The translations under genes and the position numbers were made by a program. The notes beneath the pieces were generated by a model. The model saw only the letters and a list, made by a program, of their open reading frames with translations, had not been told where the DNA came from and did no database searches. Shown piece by piece: positions 14,496 through 22,076 of a stretch of 25,541 nucleotides of DNA (position 1 is its first letter; each line of letters starts with the position of its first letter). This DNA is from Candidatus Latescibacterota bacterium (GTDB lineage: Bacteria > JAAXHH01 > JACQVL01), in NCBI GenBank assembly GCA_016209865.1, contig JACQVL010000327.1, forward strand, positions 1 through 25,541, in the 5' to 3' direction.

Positions 14496-16244
14496 ATGAG
14501 ATCATTACTCTCCTGGCTACGCTTCAGACCCATCTTCTTGCTCTTCTGGATGTGCGGCCTGTGCAGTCCAGCCGTCGCGCGGACGAACCGGGTCAACTCC
14601 GTCGGGAAAGTCATGCCGCCGGACGCTGCCCCGCTCGACGAGCAAGTGTTCCGGGCGTTCGACCTGGACGGCACGTACATGGAGTGGTTCAAGACCGTCT
14701 ACAAACGCACGGCCGGGACGGTGCTCATCGGGGAACCGTTGCTCCGGACGAACCGGAACTTCGACCTCATCCCCGGCGCCGCAGAACGCTGGGAAGCCAG
14801 CCCGGACGGGCTGACCTGGACGTTCCACCTGCGCCGTGGGATGGTCTGGAGCGACGGCCGGCCGTTGACCGCGCACGATTACGCCTACACCTACCGGCGC
14901 GCGGCCGACCCGGACAACGCGTACGATTTCGAATGGTTCTTCCGGCCGATTAAAAACTGGTCGGACGTGGTCGGCCGGCGCAAGCCGGTCAGCGCATTAG
15001 GCGTTCAGGCGATCGATGAGTATACGTTTGCCGTGACGACGGAAGCGCCCGCCCCGTACCTCCCGATGCTCCTGCAACAGTCGTGGCCTTCCCCCAAGCA
15101 GGCGATCGACAAGTACGGGGATGCCTGGTCGACCAGCCCGGAGACATCCGTCTCCAGCGGCCCGTTCCTCCTCAAGGAATGGCGACGGAACGACCTGCTC
15201 ATCCTGGCCGCCAACCCGCATTACCGCGGCCCGGAGAAACCGTACCTCGAGCAGATCATCTACCGGCTCTACACCCCGATGGCCATGCCGCAAATCTTAG
15301 CCACGTACGAGGCGGATGAAATCGACTTTGCCGCCATCGCCGGACAGGCTGCCCTCGGCCGGGTCAAGAGCGACCCTCACCTGCGCAGTCAACTCCATGA
15401 GTTCGTCGATTATATCACGATGTATCTGACGATGGATACGTACCACACCGTGTTCAAAGATGTCCGAGTCCGCCGTGCGTTCGCGCATGCGATCGACCGG
15501 AACGCTCTGATGAAATCCGTGCTCCGCGATATCGCCGTTCCCGCCTCGTCCATGCTCGCGCCCGGGTTCCCCGCGGCCGCGTCCGAGCAACTGCGTCCCC
15601 TCCAGGACTACAACCTGCCCCTCGCCCGCCGCTTCCTGGCCGAAGCCGGTTACCCGGAAGGCCGGGGATTTCCGGCGGTCGAGCTCTGGGTGCGGAACCG
15701 TGAGAGCGAGCAGATGCGTTCAGCCGCGGAAGCCATCCAGGCGATGATCTCGCAGACGCTGCACGTCCGGCTTGAAGTCCGGGTCATCGAGAGCAAGACA
15801 TTCATGGATGCCCTGAACACCCACCGGCTCCCCCTCGCCCTGCTGCCCTACAGTTACGATTACTACGACGCGAGCAACCTGATGACGCTGTGGCTGTCGA
15901 ACGGCCGGCACGCGTGGAAGAACGACCTGTTCGAGCGGCTCGTCGGCCAGGCGAATCAGTTCATGGGACCGTGGGTGGAGCGGGAGCGGATGTACCGCAA
16001 GGCTGAACGGCTCCTGGTCAGCGATGTCGGCGGGATCTTCCTCTGGCATCCGGTGACCAGCCAGGTCTGGAAGCCATACCTGAAGGGCGAAGAGTTGGTC
16101 CCGAACCGTGCAGGACTCCTCGCCTGGCGCGGCGGCCGGCAAGAAGTCACGATCTACGTGACCAACGACCGGCATGGCCGTTCGTCCCGCTTTTCCCTCC
16201 TGACCTGGCTTCGAAGGGTGTTCTTACCTGCCACCGACCACTGA
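14496..16244 (+). CDS. Peptide/nickel-type extracytoplasmic solute-binding protein (SBP_bac_5), paralogue
   Basis: A 582-residue precursor paralogous to the divergent gene ending at 14399. The signal peptide covers about 1-28 (SWLRFRPIFLLFWMCGLC, then AVA). Cys20 and Cys23 do not form a convincing lipobox. The mature N-terminus VNSVGKVMPPDAAPL matches its sister. Further landmarks are WEASPDGLTWTFHLRRGMVW, WSDGRPLTAHDYAYTYRRA, VRRAFAHAIDRNALM and LAEAGYPEGRGFPAVELWV. Predicted to bind an oligopeptide-like ligand in the periplasm for an importer encoded elsewhere. The start is fixed by the signal peptide, although no ribosome-binding site is present. The C-terminus extends about 35 residues past the family core with basic residues (RHGRSSRFSLLTWLRRVF), and its stop lies inside a heptamer array. 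Confidence 0.92.
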   Translation: MRSLLSWLRFRPIFLLFWMCGLCSPAVARTNRVNSVGKVMPPDAAPLDEQVFRAFDLDGTYMEWFKTVYKRTAGTVLIGEPLLRTNRNFDLIPGAAERWEASPDGLTWTFHLRRGMVWSDGRPLTAHDYAYTYRRAADPDNAYDFEWFFRPIKNWSDVVGRRKPVSALGVQAIDEYTFAVTTEAPAPYLPMLLQQSWPSPKQAIDKYGDAWSTSPETSVSSGPFLLKEWRRNDLLILAANPHYRGPEKPYLEQIIYRLYTPMAMPQILATYEADEIDFAAIAGQAALGRVKSDPHLRSQLHEFVDYITMYLTMDTYHTVFKDVRVRRAFAHAIDRNALMKSVLRDIAVPASSMLAPGFPAAASEQLRPLQDYNLPLARRFLAEAGYPEGRGFPAVELWVRNRESEQMRSAAEAIQAMISQTLHVRLEVRVIESKTFMDALNTHRLPLALLPYSYDYYDASNLMTLWLSNGRHAWKNDLFERLVGQANQFMGPWVERERMYRKAERLLVSDVGGIFLWHPVTSQVWKPYLKGEELVPNRAGLLAWRGGRQEVTIYVTNDRHGRSSRFSLLTWLRRVFLPATDH

Positions 16245-16258
16245 TCACCGACCACCGA
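16231..16258. repeat. Heptamer array spanning two convergent stop codons
   Basis: Four period-7 units: CCACCGA, CCACTGA, TCACCGA and CCACCGA. The TGA of the second unit (16242-16244) stops the + strand solute-binding gene, and the next three bases, TCA (16245-16247), are the TGA stop of the - strand fusion gene. Both reading frames therefore end within the array, back to back with no gap. Confidence 0.85.
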
Positions 16259-18557
16259 TTAACTTCACCGCCATCCGGATGGCGGCTCCTAAGTTTTCCG
16301 GGTTGGCCACCCCCTGGCCCGCGATGTCGAACGCCGTCCCGTGATCGACGGACGTCCGGACGATGGGCAAGCCGAGCGAGACGTTGACACTCCGGTCGAA
16401 CGCGATCGCTTTGACCGGGATGTGCCCCTGATCGTGGTACATCCCGACGATCCCGTCGAACTCGCCCCGCAGGGCCCTCATGAACACTGTGTCGGGCGGG
16501 AGCGGTCCGATCACCTGCCAGCCGGCTGCCTGCGCCTTCTGGATGGCCGGGGTGATGATCCGGATTTCCTCATCCCCGAACATCCCCCCTTCTCCGGCGT
16601 GCGGGTTCAGGCCGGCGACCGCGATCCGGGGGTTCGGTCTGCCCGTCCGTTTGAGCGCGTTCCCGATGATCTCGACCGTCGTGATGATGCCGTCTTCCGA
16701 GAGCCGCTCGATGGCCTGACGGAGGGAGACATGGGTGGTGACGTGCGAGACGAGGATCGAATCGAACGCGAGCGTCAGCCGGTACGCCTTCGTGCCCGTG
16801 AGGTCTGCCAGCAATTCCGTGTGTCCGGCGTAGTGATACCCGGCCCGGTTCATCGCCTCTTTATTGAGCGGCGCGGTGACCACACCGCCAATCTCCCCGG
16901 CCATCGCCAGCCGGGTCGCCGTCACGACCGACTCGACGGCTAAGCGCCCGGCCAGCTCACTCACCTCGCCCGGCTTCAGCCGTTCGACATCCGCCTCCAT
17001 CACGGTCAACACATCGATCGTCCCCGGGCGGAACTGCGCCTCACGCGGGGCGGTCACCGGGTTGACCCGGAGCGGGGACGGGGCAAACCGCAGGTGCCGG
17101 GCGATCACGTCCGCATGGCCGACGACCAGCGGACGGCACACCCTGTAGATCTCAGGGTCCGCCAGGGTCTTGACGATGATCTCAGGCCCGATGCCGTTCG
17201 GGTCGCCCATCGTGATACCCAAGATGGGACGCTGCGCGGGGTCGATCACGGCCGCTGACTCCGGCCGCAGCGCCTGGACGGTCGTGACCAGACCGTCCGG
17301 CCCGCCGAACGCCCCTGGTTTGATGACGACGGGCAGTCCGTCGTACGGGCCGCCGAGCAGGTTGACCCGCGCGATCCCCGGCCTGACTTCACTGACGATT
17401 CGAGTTCCCCACCCTTCCAGGCTGCGGATGACGTGCGTGGCCGTCTCCCCGCCGGTGACGACCAGGCCCGCGGGCCGCTCTCGCGCGAAGACCCGCCGCC
17501 CGATCTCTCCCAGCCGGGCCGCCAGACGTTCCACCGGGTCGTCGCCGCCTGCCTGCGTCCTGAGCCGGTCGACCCACGCCCGTCGATCCGTCTCGTCTGG
17601 GGGGGTGAGCGACAACATCACATCCTGGCCGGCGCTCAGCCCTGCTACGCCCTCTTGAACGACCCGCTCCATCTCCCGTTCCGTATCCCCGTCCATGAAC
17701 AAAGCGGCGAGATCGATCCGGCAGACGGTCGTCCGTGGACGCCGGCTCATCTCATCGACCTGTCGCGCCGTCACGGGATGCACACTCCCGGCGATGAGCA
17801 GGACGGGGCCGGACGCCTGCTGGACCGGAGGAAGTGCTGCCGCTGGCGTCGTTTCGGTCCCCGCCAGCCGGGCCGCCAGACGCCGGGCCAGGCCAGCCGA
17901 CCCGCAGAGCAGGGGCGCCGGCTGCATCGCGTCGACCGCGGCCAGAATGGTGTCCAGGTCGTCGGACGACGCGGCATCGACGACGATCGTCGCGGCGCCG
18001 GCCCAGATCAATTCATCAACCTGTCGCTGGATTGCCTCCGAGCCCGACAATACCGTCTGCAGCTCCACATGGCCGACCGGACAGCTCGACTGACGTTCGA
18101 TCAGGTCGGGGAGGAACGAGGTCGTCACCGGGCTGCCCGGGTCGTCTCTCATCGCCGTCCGGCTGACCGGGACGCCATCGACGAGATGGTACCCGCCGAC
18201 CGTAATCCGGCCGAGTTCCGGGAACGCGGGGACGACGAGCACGGCCGGGTATCCGAGCACCGCGCGGACCGCGTCCGCTTCCTGGCCGATGTGGCCGCGC
18301 AGCGTCGAATCGATCTTCTTATAGAGCACCCGATGACCAGTCTGGAGGGTCGTCTTACAGGCGGCCGCCGTCCGGCGGGACGCGTCATCAGGCGGGCAAT
18401 CGCGGCTGTGGGTGTCGATGACGACGATATCGGCCTCGACAGAGGGCAGCCGGTCGGCGGAGAGGAGCACGACCGTGCGGAGTCCATGCACGGCAAACGG
18501 CAGGCCAGCATCATTCGCCCCGGCGAAATCGTCGGCGAGGATGACAAGGGGGGGCAT
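16245..18557 (-). CDS. Fused four-carbon acid sugar kinase (DUF1537/OtnK-DtnK type) and PdxA-type 4-phosphate dehydrogenase
   Basis: A 770-residue fusion. ATG 18557 (PPLVILADDF) is chosen because the longer frame to 18659 is repeat-derived. The kinase half (about 1-430) has ADDFAGANDAG (8-18), KKIDSTLRGHIG (80-91), LLIAGSVHPVTARQ (253-266), the nucleotide-binding VVTGGETA (367-374) and IKPGAFGGPDG (412-422). The PdxA half (about 443-770) has GITMGDPNGIGPEI (447-460), metal-ligand candidates His579 (AGHTE), His609 and His708 (YHDQGH), and NPHAGEGG (651-658). As separate neighbours, D-threonate/D-erythronate kinases and PdxA2 turn four-carbon acid sugars into dihydroxyacetone phosphate plus CO2; the fusion would join both steps. 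The alternative is phosphorylation of 4-hydroxythreonine for vitamin B6 synthesis. Cytoplasmic. Confidence 0.92.
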   Translation of the reverse strand: MPPLVILADDFAGANDAGLPFAVHGLRTVVLLSADRLPSVEADIVVIDTHSRDCPPDDASRRTAAACKTTLQTGHRVLYKKIDSTLRGHIGQEADAVRAVLGYPAVLVVPAFPELGRITVGGYHLVDGVPVSRTAMRDDPGSPVTTSFLPDLIERQSSCPVGHVELQTVLSGSEAIQRQVDELIWAGAATIVVDAASSDDLDTILAAVDAMQPAPLLCGSAGLARRLAARLAGTETTPAAALPPVQQASGPVLLIAGSVHPVTARQVDEMSRRPRTTVCRIDLAALFMDGDTEREMERVVQEGVAGLSAGQDVMLSLTPPDETDRRAWVDRLRTQAGGDDPVERLAARLGEIGRRVFARERPAGLVVTGGETATHVIRSLEGWGTRIVSEVRPGIARVNLLGGPYDGLPVVIKPGAFGGPDGLVTTVQALRPESAAVIDPAQRPILGITMGDPNGIGPEIIVKTLADPEIYRVCRPLVVGHADVIARHLRFAPSPLRVNPVTAPREAQFRPGTIDVLTVMEADVERLKPGEVSELAGRLAVESVVTATRLAMAGEIGGVVTAPLNKEAMNRAGYHYAGHTELLADLTGTKAYRLTLAFDSILVSHVTTHVSLRQAIERLSEDGIITTVEIIGNALKRTGRPNPRIAVAGLNPHAGEGGMFGDEEIRIITPAIQKAQAAGWQVIGPLPPDTVFMRALRGEFDGIVGMYHDQGHIPVKAIAFDRSVNVSLGLPIVRTSVDHGTAFDIAGQGVANPENLGAAIRMAVKLIGGR

Positions 18558-18578
18558 GAAGGTCTCGCTCTTATGGGT

Positions 18579-18655
18579 TGTCATTCCCACGAAAGTGGGA
18601 ATCCATGTTCTTGAATGAACCGCCTCGATGGATTCCCGCTTGCACGGGAATGACA
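18579..18655. repeat. Paired inverted copies of the 27-bp palindromic (dRS3/REP-like) unit
   Basis: Units at 18579-18605 (TGTCATTCCCACG then AAAGTGGGAATCCA) and, inverted, at 18629-18655, separated by 23 bp. The stem bases differ between copies (CCCACG/AGTGGG in one) but still pair, so base pairing is conserved. The pair fills most of the 121-bp gap between the PLP enzyme and the kinase-PdxA gene and could separate or attenuate their expression. Confidence 0.85.
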
Positions 18656-18678
18656 GCATAAAGAACCGGCCAGGGGAG

Positions 18679-19923
18679 TCACAGGCTCAAATCCGACTGA
18701 ATCTGCCCCCATGTCGGCTCGACCGGGGCGGTCCGGTCGACCAGACCTGCCAGGACTTCCGGCCATTTCGCGCCGGAGCCGGTGATGAGACAGACAACCG
18801 TCTGATCCCGCCTGATCCGCCCCTCACGCGACGCTTTCATCGCGCAGGCCACTGAGGCTGCTGAGGAGGGTTCGACGAGAAACCCGCTCCGGGCGAGCAG
18901 CCGGACGGCGTGCAGGATCTCCTCATCCGTGACATCCGTCGCGTCCCCGCCTGATTCATAGATCGCCTGGAGCGCGGGCTTTCCTCCCATCTCATCACGG
19001 ATGGACAGCGCGATCGAGCGCGGGTCGGGATGCACCACCACCTCATTGAGACCCTGCTGGAACGACCGGACGTACGGGTTACACCCGGCTGCCTGGGCGC
19101 CGTGCATCCGGGGGAGCCGGTCGCTGATGCCCATCAGCCTCAGCTCGCGGAACCCCTTCCACGGCCCGTAGAGACTATCCCCGGCCGAGATCGGGCAGAA
19201 CAGATGATCGGGAACCCGGCGGCCGAGTTGAAGGAAAATCTCGTAGCCGATCGTCTTGTATCCCTCCACCCCGTACGGTGTCCCGACCGGCATCGGCTCC
19301 ATCGTCGTCGAGGGGTAGTACCCGTGGTCGGTCACGAGCGCTTCGAGGTACCGGTCGCGGTCTTTGAGGACGAACGCCGTCCCCCCGTAGAGCTGAATCA
19401 TGTTGCGCTGAAGGACGGAGGATTCAGGATGGCAGAAGATCGCGCAGGACGCCATCCCGGCCGCGGCGGCATAGGCGGCTGCGGAGCTCCCGTGGTTGCC
19501 TGTCGTGCTGGCCGTGACCTTCGTGAACCCGAGAGCTTTCGCCATCGAGATCGAAGCGGCGTGAAACCGATCCTTGAACGCCCACGTGGGGTTGGTGGTC
19601 TCGTTCTTGATGTACAGCTCGTTCAACCCCGTCTCCTCACAGACCACGCGTGGCCGGACGAGGGCGGTATTCCCCTCACCGAGCGAGACGATACAGCGCG
19701 GGTCGCTGACCGGCAGGAGCGCCCGAAACCGCCAGATCGAATGACTCTGGCTCGGCACGTTCCACTCGTTGATGTTCAGAGCCCGGGCGATGGCGTCATA
19801 ATCATAGGTCACGCCGAGAGCCGCGACCGTGCCGGCGGCGCGACAGAGAGGACACCCATGAAACATCGGTCCGATGGGATACTCGGCATGGCACTGAGTG
19901 CAGGTCAGGGCGATGGCTGGCAT
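18679..19923 (-). CDS. Threonine-synthase-like PLP-dependent enzyme with N-terminal zinc ribbon
   Basis: A 414-residue fold-type II (tryptophan synthase beta superfamily) PLP enzyme. ATG 19923 has AAGGAG 7 nt upstream. Cys8, Cys11, Cys24 and Cys27 (CTQC, CPLC) form a zinc ribbon seen on some threonine synthases. The PLP lysine is Lys117 in NPTWAFKDRFHA, where threonine synthases normally read NPTGSFKDRG. TTGNHGSSAAAYAAAAG (140-156) and SAGDSLYGPWKGFRE (246-260) match the substrate and phosphate loops. The general reaction is beta-elimination/replacement, classically O-phosphohomoserine to threonine. The changed residues beside the lysine make another substrate possible. It precedes the kinase-PdxA gene on the same strand, with a palindromic repeat pair in between. 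Family sure, substrate open. Confidence 0.85.
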   Translation of the reverse strand: MPAIALTCTQCHAEYPIGPMFHGCPLCRAAGTVAALGVTYDYDAIARALNINEWNVPSQSHSIWRFRALLPVSDPRCIVSLGEGNTALVRPRVVCEETGLNELYIKNETTNPTWAFKDRFHAASISMAKALGFTKVTASTTGNHGSSAAAYAAAAGMASCAIFCHPESSVLQRNMIQLYGGTAFVLKDRDRYLEALVTDHGYYPSTTMEPMPVGTPYGVEGYKTIGYEIFLQLGRRVPDHLFCPISAGDSLYGPWKGFRELRLMGISDRLPRMHGAQAAGCNPYVRSFQQGLNEVVVHPDPRSIALSIRDEMGGKPALQAIYESGGDATDVTDEEILHAVRLLARSGFLVEPSSAASVACAMKASREGRIRRDQTVVCLITGSGAKWPEVLAGLVDRTAPVEPTWGQIQSDLSL

Positions 19924-19944
19924 GGGACGCTCCTTGTTGTGTGA

Positions 19945-19973
19945 TCAATACCAGCTTCGCGCTACGTTGTCAA
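19945..19973 (-). promoter_or_regulatory. Promoter of the threonine-synthase-like gene
   Basis: On the - strand, TTGACA (19973-19968), a 17-nt spacer and TATTGA (19950-19945), then AACAAGGAG before the ATG at 19923. The predicted leader is about 15 nt. Confidence 0.75.
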
Positions 19974-19993
19974 GTCTTTTCCATGATTTCCTG

Positions 19994-20023
19994 TTGACAG
20001 CGGGGATGAGGTGGCGGTAGATT
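19994..20023 (+). promoter_or_regulatory. Promoter of the receiver-PilB fusion gene
   Basis: TTGACA (19994-19999), an 18-nt spacer and TAGATT (20018-20023). It is divergent from the promoter at 19945-19973, with the two -35 boxes 20 bp apart, so a shared regulator is possible. The leader to the ATG at 20106 would be about 75 nt. Confidence 0.65.
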
Positions 20024-20105
20024 ACCGACGTTGAACACGATCCAACCAGGAGAGAGTGGGGACCTGCATCAGCCAGGTTGTTGCGACGCTGGCGGGAGAG
20101 GGTTT

Positions 20106-22076
20106 ATGCGTGATCCTGCAAAGGTTCTGATTGTCGACGATGAGGAGGGGGTTCGACAGGTCGTTGCGGCGTTCTTCCAGAGACACGGCTGCCAGGTGTT
20201 CACGGCACGCGACGGTCTGGAAGGGGTCGAGCAGGTCCGGCAGCAGCACTTCGACCTGATCATCCTCGACCTGAACATGCCCCGGATGAATGGGATGGAA
20301 GCCTTACCGATCATCCGCGAAGTCGACCCAGAGACACGCGTGGTGATCCTGACCGGGTACGGCTCGTATGAATCCAAAGTGGAAGCGCGGGAGAAAGGGG
20401 TGTACGATTACCTCCTGAAGCCTGTCAGCGTGACCAAGCTCAAGGAGGTCGCGGATCGAGCCCTGCCGGAGCGTCGTCAGATGACGGACCGGCGCCAGGC
20501 CGGCGATCAACCCGGCGAAGGCCTCAGTAAGGTCCGTCTGTCCCCCGGGAAGGTCGACCCGGTGATCGCGCAGGAGATCCCGGAGCGGATTGCCCGTGTC
20601 TTTTCCGTGGTCGCCCTGGCCAAGAAAGGGGACACGCTGACGGTGGCGATGGTCGATCCGTTCGATCTCGTCGCGCTCGACACGCTGAATACACAGATCG
20701 GATACCAGATCAAGCCAGTGCCCGCGGACCGGTACGAGATCATGAAGACCATCGACGAGGTTTACAGGGGCGCGCGCGATACGGGACAGCGGTCTCTCGA
20801 CGCTGAACCGGTCCCGTCGCCGCCCCCGGTGACCGCAAAGCCAGCGGCGGTTGTCCCCGTTCACGAGCCATCCAGGCCTGCCAGCACCGGTGAGACGAAC
20901 GACGCCGCTGTGCAGTGGGTGAACCTCATCCTGCTGCAGGCCGTCCAAAGCCGGGCGAGCGACATCCATCTCGAGCCCTGGACCCAATCCGTCTCCGTCC
21001 GGCTTCGGATCGACGGCATGCTCCACGAGATCAACGCCCCTTCCAAACAGTTGTTCCTGCCGATCGTCTCACGCATCAAACAGCTCGCCGGCCTGGATGT
21101 CGCCGAGTGCCGGATTCCTCAAGGCCGGCGAGTCCATGTGCGCCTGGAACAGCAGGAGGTCGATCTCCGGATCATGACCCTGCCCACCGTGTATGGCGAG
21201 AGTGTCGTCGTCCACCTGATCGACGAGCGCCCCGGGTTCAGCGATATGAAGACATTGGGGTTCGACGCGTCCGCTTTGGCGCTCTTCGTTGAAGCGATTC
21301 AACGACCGCAGGGGATGGTGTGCCTGACCGGCCCGAAGGGGAGCGGGAAGACGACCACCCTGTATGCAGCCCTCCAGACCCTCAACTCGCGGCAACGGAA
21401 AATTATCACGGTCGAAGACCCGGTGGAGTACGAGGTCGAGGGCATCAACCAGGTGTCCGTCCGCGCCGACCTCGGCCTGACGTTCGCGTCCACCCTCCGT
21501 GCCGCCGTCCGGCAGAACCCGGACGTGATCCTGGCGGGAGAGATACGGGATGGGGAGACGGCAGACCTGGCCATCCAGGCCGCGCTGAACGGTCGACTCG
21601 TCCTCGGCGCCCTGCAGACGCCCGACGCTCCGTCCAGCCTGACCCACCTGGCCAGCCTGGGCCTCCCGCCCGCGCTCCTCGGCACAGCCCTGACTCTCAT
21701 CATCGCTCAGCGCCTCGTCCGCCGTCTCTGTCCCGACTGCACGACCGAGATCGTCCCGCCGGCAGAGCAGATAGAGCAGGCGAGGATGCTCGGCGCGGCC
21801 ACGATCCCGGCGAAGGTCTTCACGGGCGCCGGGTGCGGGCAATGTCGCAAGACCGGCTACCGTGGCCGGGTTGTGCTCCACGAGGTGCTGCCCATCACCG
21901 GCCGCATCCGGCAAGCCCTGATGCAAGGCGCGGGAGACGCGCACATCCGGAAAGAGGCCGCGGCGATGGGACATGCCTCGCTCATCGAGCATGGCCTGGC
22001 CAAAGCCGGGCAGGGGGTGACGACCCTGGCCGAGGTGCTGGGCGCGCTGTCTCCTTACCAGGCCGCATCGACCTGA
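20106..22076 (+). CDS. Fusion of response-regulator receiver, MshEN-type domain and PilB/GspE-family ATPase
   Basis: A 656-residue protein. ATG 20106 (MRDPAKVLIVDD) has GGGAGAGGG close upstream; the frame is also open from TTG 20031. Receiver domain about 5-120: acidic pair Asp11/Asp12, phospho-acceptor Asp55 (LIILDLNMP), Thr83, Lys105. An MshEN/GspE-N-like domain lies at about 145-222, then a Pro/Ala-rich linker (about 223-265). The secretion ATPase (about 266-640) has Walker A GPKGSGKTT (409-417), the Asp box TVEDPVEYE, Walker B DVILAGEIRD (473-482), and Cys542, 545, 577 and 580 for a zinc site. The His box is altered: the usual TGH is NGR (497) and LHTND is LQTPD (504). Such ATPases drive type IV pilus or type II secretion assembly. 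No pilus genes are nearby. A phosphorylation-controlled motor is inferred. Confidence 0.93.
   Translation: MRDPAKVLIVDDEEGVRQVVAAFFQRHGCQVFTARDGLEGVEQVRQQHFDLIILDLNMPRMNGMEALPIIREVDPETRVVILTGYGSYESKVEAREKGVYDYLLKPVSVTKLKEVADRALPERRQMTDRRQAGDQPGEGLSKVRLSPGKVDPVIAQEIPERIARVFSVVALAKKGDTLTVAMVDPFDLVALDTLNTQIGYQIKPVPADRYEIMKTIDEVYRGARDTGQRSLDAEPVPSPPPVTAKPAAVVPVHEPSRPASTGETNDAAVQWVNLILLQAVQSRASDIHLEPWTQSVSVRLRIDGMLHEINAPSKQLFLPIVSRIKQLAGLDVAECRIPQGRRVHVRLEQQEVDLRIMTLPTVYGESVVVHLIDERPGFSDMKTLGFDASALALFVEAIQRPQGMVCLTGPKGSGKTTTLYAALQTLNSRQRKIITVEDPVEYEVEGINQVSVRADLGLTFASTLRAAVRQNPDVILAGEIRDGETADLAIQAALNGRLVLGALQTPDAPSSLTHLASLGLPPALLGTALTLIIAQRLVRRLCPDCTTEIVPPAEQIEQARMLGAATIPAKVFTGAGCGQCRKTGYRGRVVLHEVLPITGRIRQALMQGAGDAHIRKEAAAMGHASLIEHGLAKAGQGVTTLAEVLGALSPYQAAST

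Noticed and set aside
17433-18614. Open frame of 393 codons on the + strand opposite the kinase-PdxA gene
   Set aside because: The opposite strand carries complete catalytic motifs for two enzyme families; this frame shows low-complexity Arg/Gly/Asp composition and no domain.
18558-18659. 34-residue N-terminal extension of the kinase-PdxA fusion
   Set aside because: It is encoded by the palindromic repeat pair; the family N-terminus (LVILADDF) begins right after ATG 18557.
20031-20105. TTG start and 25-residue extension of the receiver-PilB fusion
   Set aside because: It lies at the predicted transcription start without a ribosome-binding site, and receiver domains normally begin at once, as with ATG 20106.
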